The translations under genes were made by a program, and so were the position numbers. Below, piece by piece: positions 22,965 through 33,853 of a DNA stretch of 64,000 nt. The notes under the pieces were generated by a model. It was not told the origin of the DNA. It ran no database searches and saw only the letters and a list, made by a program, of their open reading frames with translations. Location of the stretch: the NCBI GenBank assembly GCA_003439945.1, contig QVRM01005948.1, forward strand, positions 248,001-312,000. The letters run 5' to 3'. Within the stretch, counting starts at the first letter, position 1. Every line of letters starts with the position of its first letter. This DNA is from Dermanyssus gallinae (Eukaryota; Arthropoda; Arachnida; Mesostigmata; Dermanyssidae).

Positions 22965-23215
22965 TAATCAGAAAAAGCTTTCAACGGGATCGACTATGAG
23001 ATACATGTCAACGAGCTAAGAGGCTTGAGGCTCGTCGAGCCAGATCTGCAGAAGATTCGCAGTTTTTACGCAACCGGTTTTTCCTAGTCAAGTTAGGGTA
23101 TGCCTTTAACAGCCCCGCACCCGATACTATCTGGCGTGCCGCAGGAGAGCTGCGTCTCTCCGCTTTTGTACACAATTTTTAATCTAGATATGAACCTCTA
23201 TATCACCGAGTATTA
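22965..23215 (+). pseudogene. LINE reverse transcriptase fragment
   Basis: The frame EKAFNGIDYEIHVNELRGLRL ... QKIRSFYATG and then SGVPQESCVSPLLYTIFNLD shows two standard palm motifs (KAFD-x-VDH and SGVPQG-xSPLL) of an APE-type LINE. In-frame stops follow SFYATGFS. It lies just after the 3' end of copy C and has the same orientation, but is unrelated to it. Confidence 0.75.
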
Positions 23216-23879
23216 GATATCTTTTGTATGGACACGGTCTTAAAATATATGATGCAACTGACTTCTCATCAGCGCACACAACTGCGTACCGAAAATATGT
23301 AATACCTGGTGGTATGAATTTAAATGAAAATAAAGTAAAGACGATCTTAAAATATAAAATGCGTTTGACTCTTCATCAGCGCACACAGCGATAAGGTTTG
23401 GACGGTGTGAACCGGTGGTGCATTGACAACGGTATGTAAGCTCTTTATTTATAAGTGTGTTGTTATGAGGCAAAGCTCCTCTGAGCATGGAGTATCAATC
23501 TCGACGAATTTTACCTCATAAGCGCATATAAAAAAACTAGTAGTATCTATATTTGTGAATATGTCGTTTTGCTGTTAAGTAGCCTACGGTGTATCTTCGT
23601 TTTACAAACAGTAATCACAAGCATGCTCTAGCTTGATTTAGGGGGGGGGGGGTGGAGGGGGCAAAACCCCGTAAATGACTTCTTTTTCGAAGTGCGAGTG
23701 CGGCTTGAACAATTGGCAAGAAGCCCAACGATTTATATGTCCTAGTATCGGTTGCAAGAAACGGAGCACGTAAGTAATATGTACGCTTGGACGTAGCCAA
23801 AATATTCACAACGGAGCGATTGCGCGGTCCTTCAGCAACAACCTTTCCTCACCCCATTTCGTTCATAAAGAAGCTATAC
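23216..23879. other. No gene recognised
   Basis: A short internal direct repeat is visible: TCTTAAAATATA(A)ATG...ACTCTTCATCAGCGCACACA occurs near 23240 and 23345. A G11 run lies at 23641. Otherwise nothing is recognised. Confidence 0.5.
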
Positions 23880-24196
23880 AGATATATATATATATATTAA
23901 TATATATATATATATATATAATAGATATATATAAATAACAATAAATAATATATATAATAAATGTTATATATAATATATACATAGATATATATATGATATA
24001 TATAAGATATATATATAATATATAATAGATAATATATATATATATATATATAATATATATAATATATATATATATATATTTACATCTACATATTTGATAT
24101 ATACTATATATATATTATATTCTATATATATGTTATATCTATATATATATATTATTATAATAATATATATATATATATATATATGCATATATATAT
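23880..24196. repeat. Degenerate (TA)n region
   Basis: About 315 bp of TA repeats with GATATA, AATAAT and TCTATA interruptions. It precedes the right copy of the duplicated block. Confidence 0.95.
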
Positions 24197-24214
24197 GGGG
24201 TTAAACGCATTTCG

Positions 24215-24915
24215 TCCAAGTCAATATAAAGGGCTTTTCTCGCCTGTCTTCGGCCTTTCACTATCCGGCTGCCTCCCGGTGAGCGGGCGGGCGGGCGTGC
24301 GGACGGGCGGGTGGGCGACCGAGTAGATAGAATCTACTAAGATCAAGTTCTAATGCGAGCCGAATATTAGCATAGAATTGGTTTCTTTGCGCTGCGTGGC
24401 GGAACAGTGGATTATGCGCGCGACGACGACGACAGCCGGACGACCCAGGATAAGCTCGCACAAGGCCAGCGACTAGGCCGATGAGGCTGCTACCGCTGAG
24501 GCGCGACAGGGACCATTTGGACAGCCCCGAGGTACCCGCTCGAGTTCGCCACGAACGGACGCAGCATACGACATTCTTTACAGTGGTGAGTGGCTAGGTA
24601 TTGGCGTGTGATCGTGCGGTCGTAGTGGTGACGCTACGCTGCTATAGAATAAAGAAAGCCGGCTAAATATAGGAAGCCGGCCAAATGTAGGCGTCGGCAA
24701 AGTAAAGGTTGCTCCTGTACAGGTCGCCCCAGTAGTCACAATATGTGTAGGGACCAAACTACGTATTTGCAATTTCGATGATCAAGTACAATTACGCCTA
24801 AATGTTTTTTTTTCTGAATAGATGAATATGATTTCATTCGTTTTTTTGTTCTTGTCACAAATATATTCCTAGACTTGCTTGAAGCGCTGGATACGTGCAT
24901 CAGAGCAAGTGCCTC
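24215..24915 (+). repeat. Right copy of the diverged duplicated block
   Basis: Matches 375-1070 in order and strand. This copy contains a GGGCGGGC-rich segment (24280-24320) and (GAC)n at 24420-24435, which are lacking in the left copy. No coding frame is shared between the two. Confidence 0.7.
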
Positions 24916-25772
24916 CAAGCAATTGCATTTTTTTTAAAGTTTCAGCTCGACGTCTCCAAGTGCCGATTCGCATGAATCGATTTGGCATGCTCTGATTCCT
25001 AATAGTCGAAAAAAGGAGAAGTCAAGAAAAAGAAAAAACAAATTTATGAGTCATGTTATGTAAATAAGCATGTGAATCTGAGCTGTGTAAAGCTGCGTGC
25101 GCTACCAGTTTAGCTTCAGATGCGGCGATAAACGCCGCACCGGTAGTTCTGAACCCAATGGACTAAAGTGGCATTGTCGTGGCGGAGGAACCATCGCCTA
25201 CGATACGCTTTAGAGCTCTTTCTACTGAACACATTGAAATGCTTACTTTTAGCTTACATTACCCTGCTGCCTTGGGTAAGAGGCGTAATGAGGAACTCTG
25301 TTTCCTTCGAATAGGCACGCTGTCATTTACCAAGCGCTCTATATTGTTTTGTCTTTCCCAGTTCGACAATCCCTCTTTCAATTTCCCTTTCAGAGAAAAA
25401 AACTCTGGGCCCAATAGAGCGTCCAAGCCTTATCGCCCTATTTTAAATTAATCAAAAATCGTTGAGTCAGTAAAACCAGCAACGTAGTCGTGGGGAGTCT
25501 CACGGAAGATCATTGCATTCAAGCTCAAAAGTTTAAGTTTTCGTCAATCGTAGCTTTCACAAGAGCCACATTTTTCAACCGTTACTGGTTACAGATTGTT
25601 ACACAGAATGAAAGGTTCAGTTTGAAATTGTTTGTACTATCGATACACGCGATAGCGACTATCATCTTGCCAACCAACCGTTCGCATTTTACTTATGAGG
25701 GTGGAGGCGCTCCAATACCTGACCATTGCGAGTTCTGGAATTTAAGTAGAAAAGTGTTCACTTCGAGCTGAA
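24916..25772. other. No gene recognised
   Basis: The frames 25179-25451 and 25490-25771 have no known motif. The last 20 bp before the fold-back element (CTTCGAGCTGAAATCTCTCA) reappear in changed form near 52.9 kb, so the area may belong to the same repeat. Confidence 0.4.
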
Positions 25773-25995
25773 ATCTCTCAGTGCGAGCCCCCTGTATGTA
25801 AGTCTCTTTAGTATGTCTGTATAGTCAATTTCTTCAAGATTTGGCGGGCAGAGTTAGGTATAATCGACCCTACTTTTTTAAATATATAAAAAAGTAGGTT
25901 TCGATTATACTTAACTCTGCCCGACAAATCTTGAAGAAATTGACTACACAGACATACTAAAGAGACTTACATATAGGGGGCTCGCACTGAGAGAT
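25773..25995. repeat. Fold-back (inverted-repeat) element, MITE-like
   Basis: Two arms of about 105 bp are near-perfect reverse complements around a short AT-rich centre (AAATATATAAAA near 25885). The left arm begins ATCTCTCAGTGCGAGCCCCC and the right arm ends GGGGGCTCGCACTGAGAGAT. The transcript would form one long hairpin. It fits a fold-back or MITE-type DNA element. Its right edge touches the 3' tail of RLE copy G. Confidence 0.85.
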
Positions 25996-26059
25996 AAAAT
26001 ATATAATTTATATCTTTATTTTTATTTAATATATAATTTATCATCATTTTTTAAAGAAT

Positions 26060-26950
26060 ACATATGGAGCTACAATTGTCTCCCGAGAACGTGTACACAG
26101 GCAATATTACTCTATCTTGTATAGAGTGGGCTGGGACCACTTCAGCAGCGTGCCGCGGACGGACGCCGCGTTCCCGCGTTGGACGTCAAGGTCGAGGCGC
26201 TGTCTCAAGAAAGCCGCAGATCTTTTGTCTCCAGTTGTGAGGTTCAGCTGCTTACCGACTCTGTGAAGGAGCTAGCGAGTCAAGTTGCCAGGACCGCCCA
26301 AGGTTTCGAATGCCAGCGGTTGAAACTCATGTAAGTAACCTATTGAGGCGTATTTTACGAGCTTCCTTACCTCGGCTAGATTATTAGCGTGGCCTGCTGA
26401 GATCGCCCCGCCACCGACCATTGAAGGTGCTAACGAGTCGGTGACAGTGGCGTCCCAGGCGAGCATCCTGCCCCTCCTAAAGGGGGTATGAGTCATCCCA
26501 TCCGGGCGCTTATCATCGTCGGTGGGGAGGCCCTAGGGCTCTAGAATGCAGGGGAATCCACTTAATCGAAGCGCTCGGCCGAAGGTGTCGTTAATACCGG
26601 CATGCCTGGCATGCCTTCCCGCACTCATGATGCACGGTAACCCGTGATGGGCTAATTTGTCGACGGGGTGGCCACATTTACTTGAGGCCACATTTACACA
26701 AGGTCACAGCCGAGACGAAGGCCTGCCCCGATTTGGGTCGTCTCGTTGTCCAGGAGGGTGCCTAGTGGGGCACTTGAAAGCACATGCAAACAGGCCCCGG
26801 ATCTTTTAGCAGCGACCGCTCGAAGGCGAACCCTTGTGGTGTCCTCGATAGCGCTCGCTAGTAAGCCACGATATACTTCGTCGTATAAGAATGTGCTCCA
26901 GTCATGTTGGCTCAAAGGGTTATCCGGAGCGCCTCTGCAAACGGTCGAGC
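26060..26950 (-). pseudogene. RLE retrotransposon copy G: endonuclease half and 3' UTR
   Basis: Minus-strand copy, closest to copy C. From 26945: APDNPLSQHDWSTFLYDEVY, RVRLRAVAAKRSGACLHVL and GTLLDNETTQIGAGLRLG. The zinc motif is disturbed by a small duplication near 26680, where the first Cys pair is lost. Next come CGHPVDKLAHHGLPC, DDDKRPDGMTHTPFRRGR and LAWDATVTDSLAPSMVGGGA; a stop follows GGPGNLTR; then the C-terminus RLDLDVQRGNAASVRGTL. The 3' UTR includes the conserved block (26071-26100, palindrome TACAATTGTC with one change). At least three frame breaks. Confidence 0.9.
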
Positions 26951-29740
26951 TTACTTGTTCCGAGGGTTGGCTCGTAGCAGAATGCTATGTGTAATAATTA
27001 CCCTTTTTTTAAGTACTTTTGGTGTCCTCATACTGGACTTATTTTTCCTTTTTTCAGCAGATAAATTTACCAGCAGGCTAACGCTAGCCCAGTTTAACAA
27101 TCAGGCAAGACGTAAAAATTCTACCCGTGCAGGATTCGGTTTTGCGCATGACGACGGCTCAGATTTTTAGAATCGATCCTTAGCCGCCCAAGCCACCGAA
27201 ATACTTGCCCCAACACCCTCCTTTGCCCAACAAACCGAAACACTGCTTCGAAATACTTGAGCAGAGAGTCATAAAAGTAAAACCGTGATGCGTGTTTAGA
27301 ATAAGGTCGGTTTTATCTCGTCGAATTTTATCAGATCTATTCTGGAGCCAGAAAGACCTGCAATCTTTTTCATTCTGTGACAAGGTAGTACTTATCGGGA
27401 AGACGTTTCGGTGAATTCGAGACACTGCGAGAGGTTGCGAAAGACCCTATAGAGGTATACGCCTTTCCAGCACAACGTCTTCTCTGTATAATATGCGAGT
27501 TTTCAACAATTGCATCCTTCTTGTGGACCGTATTTTTATCATCGTTTCCTGTCTTGGACGTCATTCATGATATTTGTCGTGTAAATTAAAATATCCGGTC
27601 CGAAACACGTTCCAATCGTTGATCGTAGCACTGCCTCCTCGCGCTGGCAGTTACACAACATAATTGCACGCAGCCCGATTTTTGGGCACGGTTGTTAATG
27701 TTTTTTTTTAACTTACGGAGCGGTCTAGCCTATGTGTGCATCAATCGACACGAATCCGAATTTGGAACACATGTTCTGAAGCGCTTTCTTCTCACCAGCC
27801 AGGAGTTTGCAGTTATGGGGCGAATACTAGGTCATCTCGACGAGTGGCATTTACGTGGGCACATATGTGCTGATCGCAAGCTTACACTGACGCAAAGCAC
27901 ACGCCTCTACACGAAGAGTAAATTCTCAAACTAACGATGGAACAGGAATAAGTCGCTGACGGCAATTCAGCGGTCTCATTGCACAGCGTTGTATTGGCGG
28001 GGTCCTGTCCATATCCGGATCCCCCTCTTTCTCGCTCTTTTGTACGCCTATGTACGTATGATTGTTTAAATGTATGCATGCATGTAAAATGAGGGTAAAC
28101 ATTCTCACACCGGCATTGTTGTCGCCGTAAGTTGGTTACTTAGTCAGGTGATACAAAATAAGTTACCTATGAGTAATTAGCTAGGTAGATTTTCGTCTAT
28201 TCGGGCTTTTTCGTTTTTTTCGTACTACTACGAAAAGACGTTGCACTCATTTAGAGATGCCGACCTTTTGGGGGAGCGGGAGAAGGAGCCATCAGTTGAG
28301 GTTGCTTCGCCCGGGCATGAAGGTACGGATATGACTCGAGTATTCTGTCAGCATGATGAGGAGATGGTAATGCTAATGACACTGATGTCGACATTGACGA
28401 TCCTGTTGCTACAGCGCGCTTCGGACGGTACAGCAATAATTTAGGGCTGGGGCAAATAACGACGTGCGTGGTTCTTCCCGAAATTGTCGCTGTCGCTGTT
28501 GTTGTTGCTGCTACGGCAGTCTTTTCATATTTGTCTGCTTTTCTTCCTCGCCATTTCCTCCCCGCTGTAGAAAAGTGCACAATCATCATGGTGAGGATGA
28601 TGACCACATTGCTGCTGCTGCTGCTACTGACGCCCACAATGCTCGATGTTGATGATGAAGAGAACGCTGGTGTTGGCGGTGGTGGTGGTAACCCATGCAT
28701 TATCTGCGTACCGTGTTTGCTAAGAGCCGAAGCCCAAGCCCGAGACAAACCGATGGGCTATCATCAGCTGAAGCAGAAACGGTGCCAGCAAGATCGGCAA
28801 AGTTAGCAACAGCACCAACAACACCAACCGCAACAACAACAACAGCAGTGAGAGCGACATTCAACAGATGAGTGAGAAACAAACACATATTGGTAGAGCA
28901 GAACGCACGATAAAGAGGAGTGTATGAAGTGGTGATGATGCAGAGGAAAACGAAGACAACAAACAGCATACGACACAATCGTATGGTGCTAGAGAATTCG
29001 GGAGAGAAAGATATGGAAAAGGAATGAAAAAATAACAAGAAAAATGCAAGCGAGCCATACAGTTTGAAAGAAGAGAGGAAGGAAGAAAAATCGCGTGCAG
29101 GCGATCGATACAGACGGGCGGTCCAGACTGATGGTAAAACGAGCTCTTTGAAGATGATTAGTCAGCACTACTACCACCACCAACAACAATTTCTTTGGTT
29201 TCTAGTCTTCCTTCTTGCCTCTTGTGCTCCCGTGCGTTACTGCCGCTGCTACGTTGTCTGCTGAAGTGCAGGCACAGCCGAGCCTTAAGGAGCACCATCT
29301 GTCTTTCACTTCGGTGAAACTGATACCCGGCTAGCTAAGTGACAAAGTTGGCACTCAGCCAATTAGAGTGGAATATTCAAGAAAAATTTTCCAGTGTCTT
29401 TCGATTTTTGCTCGATGTGTCGCGAACTCTCAACGCGAAACTCTCTCTCTCTCTCTTTCTCTCTCTCATACACTCCCATGTCCCTCTTAAAATCGAACGT
29501 TTATCTTCCTTCCTTGCTCGAAGTTTCAGGCTGTCCGTAGCCGCGTTTCTCGCCCACGAACCACTCTTTGCACTGGGTCGACTCTCGTTGATGCTCGATA
29601 ATGACGTCGAGTTTGATTCAGGTGCGCATACCAACAGCAAACGGCGAATCTACCTACCGCCGGCTGATCTGTGTGCCGCCCGTGGCGCTAAAAATCGTGC
29701 CGTTGGTGCATCTTTATGAGCTCATACATATTTATACACA
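26951..29740. other. Largely unique sequence; no gene identified
   Basis: No transposon motif was found. The part 28100-29720 is GC-richer, with GTTGTTGCTGCT/CAG-type triplets near 28500 and 28620 and CT repeats near 29445. Open frames occur (for example 28251-28748 minus and 29339-29719 plus), but their residue composition reflects the simple repeats. It might hold a host exon, UTR or control region; I cannot show that it does. Confidence 0.4.
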
Positions 29741-29741
29741 A

Positions 29742-30110
29742 GGGCGGACCGGAAAGTTCTGATAATAATTTATAAAAAATAAAAAATAAAAGTATATTTA
29801 TTTAATTTTTCGAAATATTTTTGTTGTCCCTTCAAAATAGCTCCCGCCTGCTACAATGCACATGTGTCACCTTCCCTCTCACTCTTCGGAACCATTTTAA
29901 ACGCGTCTTTCGGGATCGACTTGAATTCCTCCTGCGGTCCTTTTTCTATATCTCCTCTATAGTCTCGAAATAATAAGCAGGGAAAAGGTCCGTCGAATAG
30001 GGAGGCTGCGGAAATATATACATCAAATGTATTAATCCGAGATCAGTAATGTCGTTGTATGGTACTGGTTTAATTTTTACAACCAGAGCACTAGGACTGG
30101 CCGATTCGCC
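29742..30110 (-). pseudogene. mariner transposase C-terminal remnant
   Basis: On the minus strand: [20 protein letters not shown], then FPQPPYSTDLFPAYYFETI (near 30010-29955), then KGPQEEFKSIPKDAF, and SYFEGTTKIFRKIK. This follows the mariner order PHPPYSPDL-P-DYFLF ... EL..IP.. F ... GDYFEGD. The third catalytic Asp (PADYF) is replaced by Tyr. The end near 29742-29764 (complement of AAGGGCGGACCGGAAAGTTC) matches the 3' end of the 12.5-kb copy, so both belong to one family. Confidence 0.8.
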
Positions 30111-30114
30111 ATCG

Positions 30115-30118
<4 letters not shown>

Positions 30119-30195
<77 letters not shown>
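30119..30195. repeat. (TA)n microsatellite
   Basis: About 75 bp of pure TA lying between the mariner remnant and the second copy of the 390-bp repeat. Confidence 0.97.
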
Positions 30196-30221
30196 TGTCT
30201 TTTTCTTCTATCGTAGGGCAT

Positions 30222-30600
30222 ATGGGTCGTAATGGAAACATTTGACGGTTTTGCACGTTAAAGCTTCAACGTAAGACATAAGAACATATCGACTTTTTTT
30301 ATGACTTTTCTTAATCTGGCTATTCGCCTTTCGCTAGCTAGCGTCATTCAGATTATGCGGAATTTTTCGCCGAACACGCCGCGATGAGCGTTGGTTCTTT
30401 CATGCGTTGACTGGATCTCCCGCAAACGTAGATTTTGCACAACTATGTAAAAAAAACCAAATAGTTACTTTTCTAAATTTCATCCTCACTGCTAAACAAG
30501 ACGTTTCCGCCCCTTCTTCCATTGGGAAAAATTATTTTCTTGATGAGTTCTGCCAAACCGTAAAATATGTACATATTGTTATGAAAGACCCCATATTTGT
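30222..30600 (+). repeat. Repeat family of about 390 bp, copy 2
   Basis: Aligns with 4735-5124 over its whole length: CGTAATGGAAACATTT, ATCGACTTTT, TTCTTTCATGCGTTGACTGG, GCACAACTATGTAAAAAAA, AAACAAGACGTTTCCGC and ATTATTTTCTTGATGAGTTC. Its last bases (ATGAAAGACCCCATATTTGT) are more worn than the other copies. Confidence 0.85.
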
Positions 30601-30699
30601 ATATATATATTTTTTTTTCAGCATTATCTATACGACATATCGTCGTTTTCGGTATGATGGAAAAATTCGAAACACACCCTCAACTAACTCTTGCATATA

Positions 30700-30790
30700 T
30701 TTAAATATTTATATACTGGGCGATCCCTACACTGGACGACCCCCGTAACGGTGCACACGTTCGCAGGGACCCAAATGTCATGTTCCCACC
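30700..30790 (+). mobile_element. RLE retrotransposon 3'-end stub (51.4-kb subfamily)
   Basis: The sequence ACACTGGACGACCCCCGTAA matches the end of ORF2 in the 51.4-kb stub (...TLDPP stop). The 3' UTR GTGCACACGTTCGCAGGGAC, then CCAAATGTCATG, is shared with it almost exactly. Only about 80 bp of the element remains. Confidence 0.7.
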
Positions 30791-30850
30791 ATTATATGGT
30801 TGAATAAGCTTGCTAATACTTACATATTTATATATTCATATACTCGTAAT

Positions 30851-30856
<6 letters not shown>

Positions 30857-30897
<41 letters not shown>
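30857..30897. repeat. (TA)n microsatellite
   Basis: About 40 bp of pure TA downstream of the 30.7-kb RLE 3' stub. Confidence 0.95.
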
Positions 30898-30901
<4 letters not shown>

Positions 30902-31293
30902 AAAGACTGGCACCGTATGAGACCTTGCCGTACAGAACAGCAGAGAAAATGTGAGATATGATGATATCGTTGTCGTATCGACCCCACGTAATCCTACCTC
31001 TGTAACTCTATTGGTTTTGCTGATTCCATCGGTCGGCCGTCATCTCCTGCCACACGGGCACTGATGTACGCAAAGACGTTGAAGCAAAGGATACTAACAA
31101 GCGACGCCAATGGACACGCCTTTTTAGTTCCTATAACTTTATATATCTCCTTTACTTACCTTGAGTTCTTCTTATTCATTCTACGTTCTACCTATCTTCC
31201 CACCCTCTCTCTCTCTTCCTTCCCTCTCCCCCCAAAGCGCAGACATAGCGGCGATGTCATCGGCAATGTATGAACGGGGTCTAGGGGGTCGAG

Positions 31294-31341
31294 CCGCTCA
31301 TCGTAACACGATGAGCGGCCCGAGGTGGATCGATCCTCGGG
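31294..31341. other. Two adjacent perfect short hairpins
   Basis: CCGCTCATCGT / ACGATGAGCGG (31294-31304 and 31308-31318) form an 11-bp perfect stem with a 3-nt loop. Directly after it, CCCGAGG / CCTCGGG (31319-31325 and 31335-31341) form a second stem. Function unknown. Confidence 0.75.
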
Positions 31342-31668
31342 TCCTCTGTCAGCTATCGGGCGGGTTCGCGGGCTATTGCTCTTGTGTAATCAAGGTTGCT
31401 TGGCGCGTTAAGCGCAGGTAACAAATGCATTAGCTAGCTTTGCTACCCTGACACGCTATATTGGGCATGCACGTGATTTCAAGGTGGTTGTCGACGTACC
31501 CTCACTTGGACTGCTAGCCTATGTAGACAGTGGCGTTTTGGCGGTATAGAGGACTAGTCATGGGGTCGCCATCTACTGGTGGAGTGTCGGGAGTGGCTTG
31601 GGATTTCTGTCGTTGTCGATGAAATTTTCTCCGACCAATGCCAATATATATATATATATATATATATA

Positions 31669-31816
31669 GATGAGAGTCAGCGACCGTGGTGCTACCACAA
31701 GGACAGGTTGGGGAAACCCTAGATATCTCAATATGCCCTGCCCTCGGCGCATTGAATATATGCCTCACGGTGAGTTCCAAACCCGTAGGGAACGGAGGAT
31801 AGTCTAGAGTTAGGTT
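31669..31816 (+). mobile_element. SINE family A, copy 2 (body and tail)
   Basis: GAGTCAGCGACCGTGGTGCT, ACCCTAGATATCTCAATATG, and GGAACGGAGGATAGTCTAGA align with copy 3 (37915-38175). The tRNA-like head is missing, replaced on the left by a (TA)n tract at 31645-31668. Confidence 0.75.
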
Positions 31817-31904
31817 ACGTAAGCACTACTCTGCAAGTCTTAGGTTACGTAAGCAATATTCTCGAAGTCTACCTAGTATATCCACATGCTACATTATATT
31901 TTTC

Positions 31905-32097
31905 GTAAGGCTTAATGCCCGTGTGCGGTTTTTCCATGGCATGGCTAATTTTGATTCCACTTCGGCATTCATACATTGTCTAAATTGGAAATGATGCAAA
32001 CCAATTTTACGAGTGGCCGGTCTGGGTCTCGAACCCAGTCCTCCCGAATGCAAGGCAAAGGCTTTGCGACTAGGCCATCTTGCTCGGTTCGCCACTT
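31905..32097 (-). mobile_element. SINE family C with tRNA-like head
   Basis: On the minus strand the head reads GCAAGATGGCCTAGTCGCAA (A box) and CTGGGTTCGAGACCCAG (B box), separated by a tRNA-like distance and including GCCTTTGCCTTGCATTCGGG. The tail ends with TTAGCCATGCCATGGAAAAA and GCACACGGGCATTAAGCC. The same tail occurs at 48748-48800. The head could also be read as a tRNA pseudogene, but the shared non-tRNA tail favours a SINE. Confidence 0.75.
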
Positions 32098-32360
32098 ACT
32101 TGATGTTAATGAATAGTTGTAACATCGTATTGCTACAACATCTCATGTCGCAGGCTCGGAGCGGCCGTAGACGCAATTGCAGCAGTGGCAACGTCAACAA
32201 GACGTCGTGGTAGTATTAGCAGCAAGAGCTCTACACCTGCTTGATCGTATCATTAAGTTGGAATAGTATACTCTGGTCACGGACTAATCATAATGATCTC
32301 TTACGGACTACGTAGTTTATTTATTTTCTTCCCCTCTCTCTCTCTCCCCTCTCTCTTTTT

Positions 32361-32402
<42 letters not shown>

Positions 32403-33815
32403 TGGCACACAATAATTTGCAACTGTTCTCTAGTTTTGTAGTGGTATTAGTAGAGCAGTTTTACGCGACTCAGTAGTACACGGTCACCTGTCATTGATCA
32501 AGTCGTACCATCTACGAATTGCGCGCAGCATGCATCAGTTTTGCGCCATTTAATCTGTATCTGTGCGCTCACCGAAAACGCAACGTGTCGAAAAGCAAAC
32601 GAACTGCCAGCCAGCCACAAAAATATCCTGTGTGTAAGACAACTTGTAACCGGCAGTCAGCTTTCAGTACGATGCATATATACAAAAAAAACATTTGATC
32701 TGGTTGGCATGAGTGCCGCCGCTATAGTGCAGCTCGTCAGGTACGCCGCGAGCGCATGCAGTTGAAATTAAGAGGTCATACGATCACATGAGGCTACCTG
32801 CTTCAGCACAGCACAAGGTCCCGGTCGTCAGGGCACGGGCTCAAACCGTTTGAGTCGAGGTTAGCGGCGACCACAAGGTCATGCCAACGGTGAAGTTGAT
32901 AATGATTGTGCTAATTATGCAGTCGTCCGCGCTGTTTCGGCGAAAGGCGGGCAAATTTGGATTTCCAACACGTACTTCATTCCCAATATGTCGGACGTCA
33001 CCCTTTGACGAGTGGGCCCATATCACGCTAAGACCCATGTGGTCTTTCAGTTATCGGGAAAACAGGAGCGAGAAACTAAATTGTGAAACACAGTTCTTAG
33101 CAAGACGCTCATTTCTAGTTTACGAGCTGGCGACTGGTAACTTTGGCGCGCCAACCTGTTTCTCTTCAATCGGTCACTACACGAAGACAGTCAAGATTGA
33201 CGGAGTGCGCGAAAGCTTCCCGTGCCATCCTCCGAAGCCGGCAAGCAGCAAAACTACACAGACATTGTGCGCCGACTACTAGACACATTAGGTAAAATCT
33301 CTGCTGATTGAGTTACTACTGATGTGAAAAACAGCTTGCTTGAATAGCCCTGGCTCACGCGATGTACTTGTGCTAACGCACACTCCCTGTAATCGAAGAG
33401 CTTCGGATTTAACACCTTTAGGTGACGACTGATCATATGAGGTGATAATTGGCATTATAAGCGAAAGATAATGCATTAGATCTGAATTTGTAGTGCACTA
33501 AACAAGTTAATAATGGATCTCGCGTTATGCTTTGTACCGGTAGCGAGCTGCTAAAACATCGTTTTAAAGCATCAACTAACAAACAGCGTCTGTCTAGATA
33601 CCACACGCTATCCAGATAGATGGTTGCCTGCCCAGCAAATATTTGATAAACAATGGCAGATTAAATAAATAATAACTTTGTTCTCTGAGCTCGTCACGTA
33701 CCAGCAAATAAAATATATGGCAGCGTTGGACTTGACTAAACGTAAAACGTTAGTGTTCAAGTGTATAACGGCAAACTTGATTTATTTTGACGGAACGCAA
33801 TTAAAACCTGTTAGC

Positions 33816-33853
<38 letters not shown>

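Noticed and set aside
23880..24196. Membrane protein of Ile/Tyr repeats on the minus strand
   Set aside because: Pure translation of a TA microsatellite.
32881..33282. LTR-retrotransposon integrase C-terminus
   Set aside because: Only a vague resemblance in TKTVKIDGVRESF; no integrase core, protease, RT or LTRs nearby.
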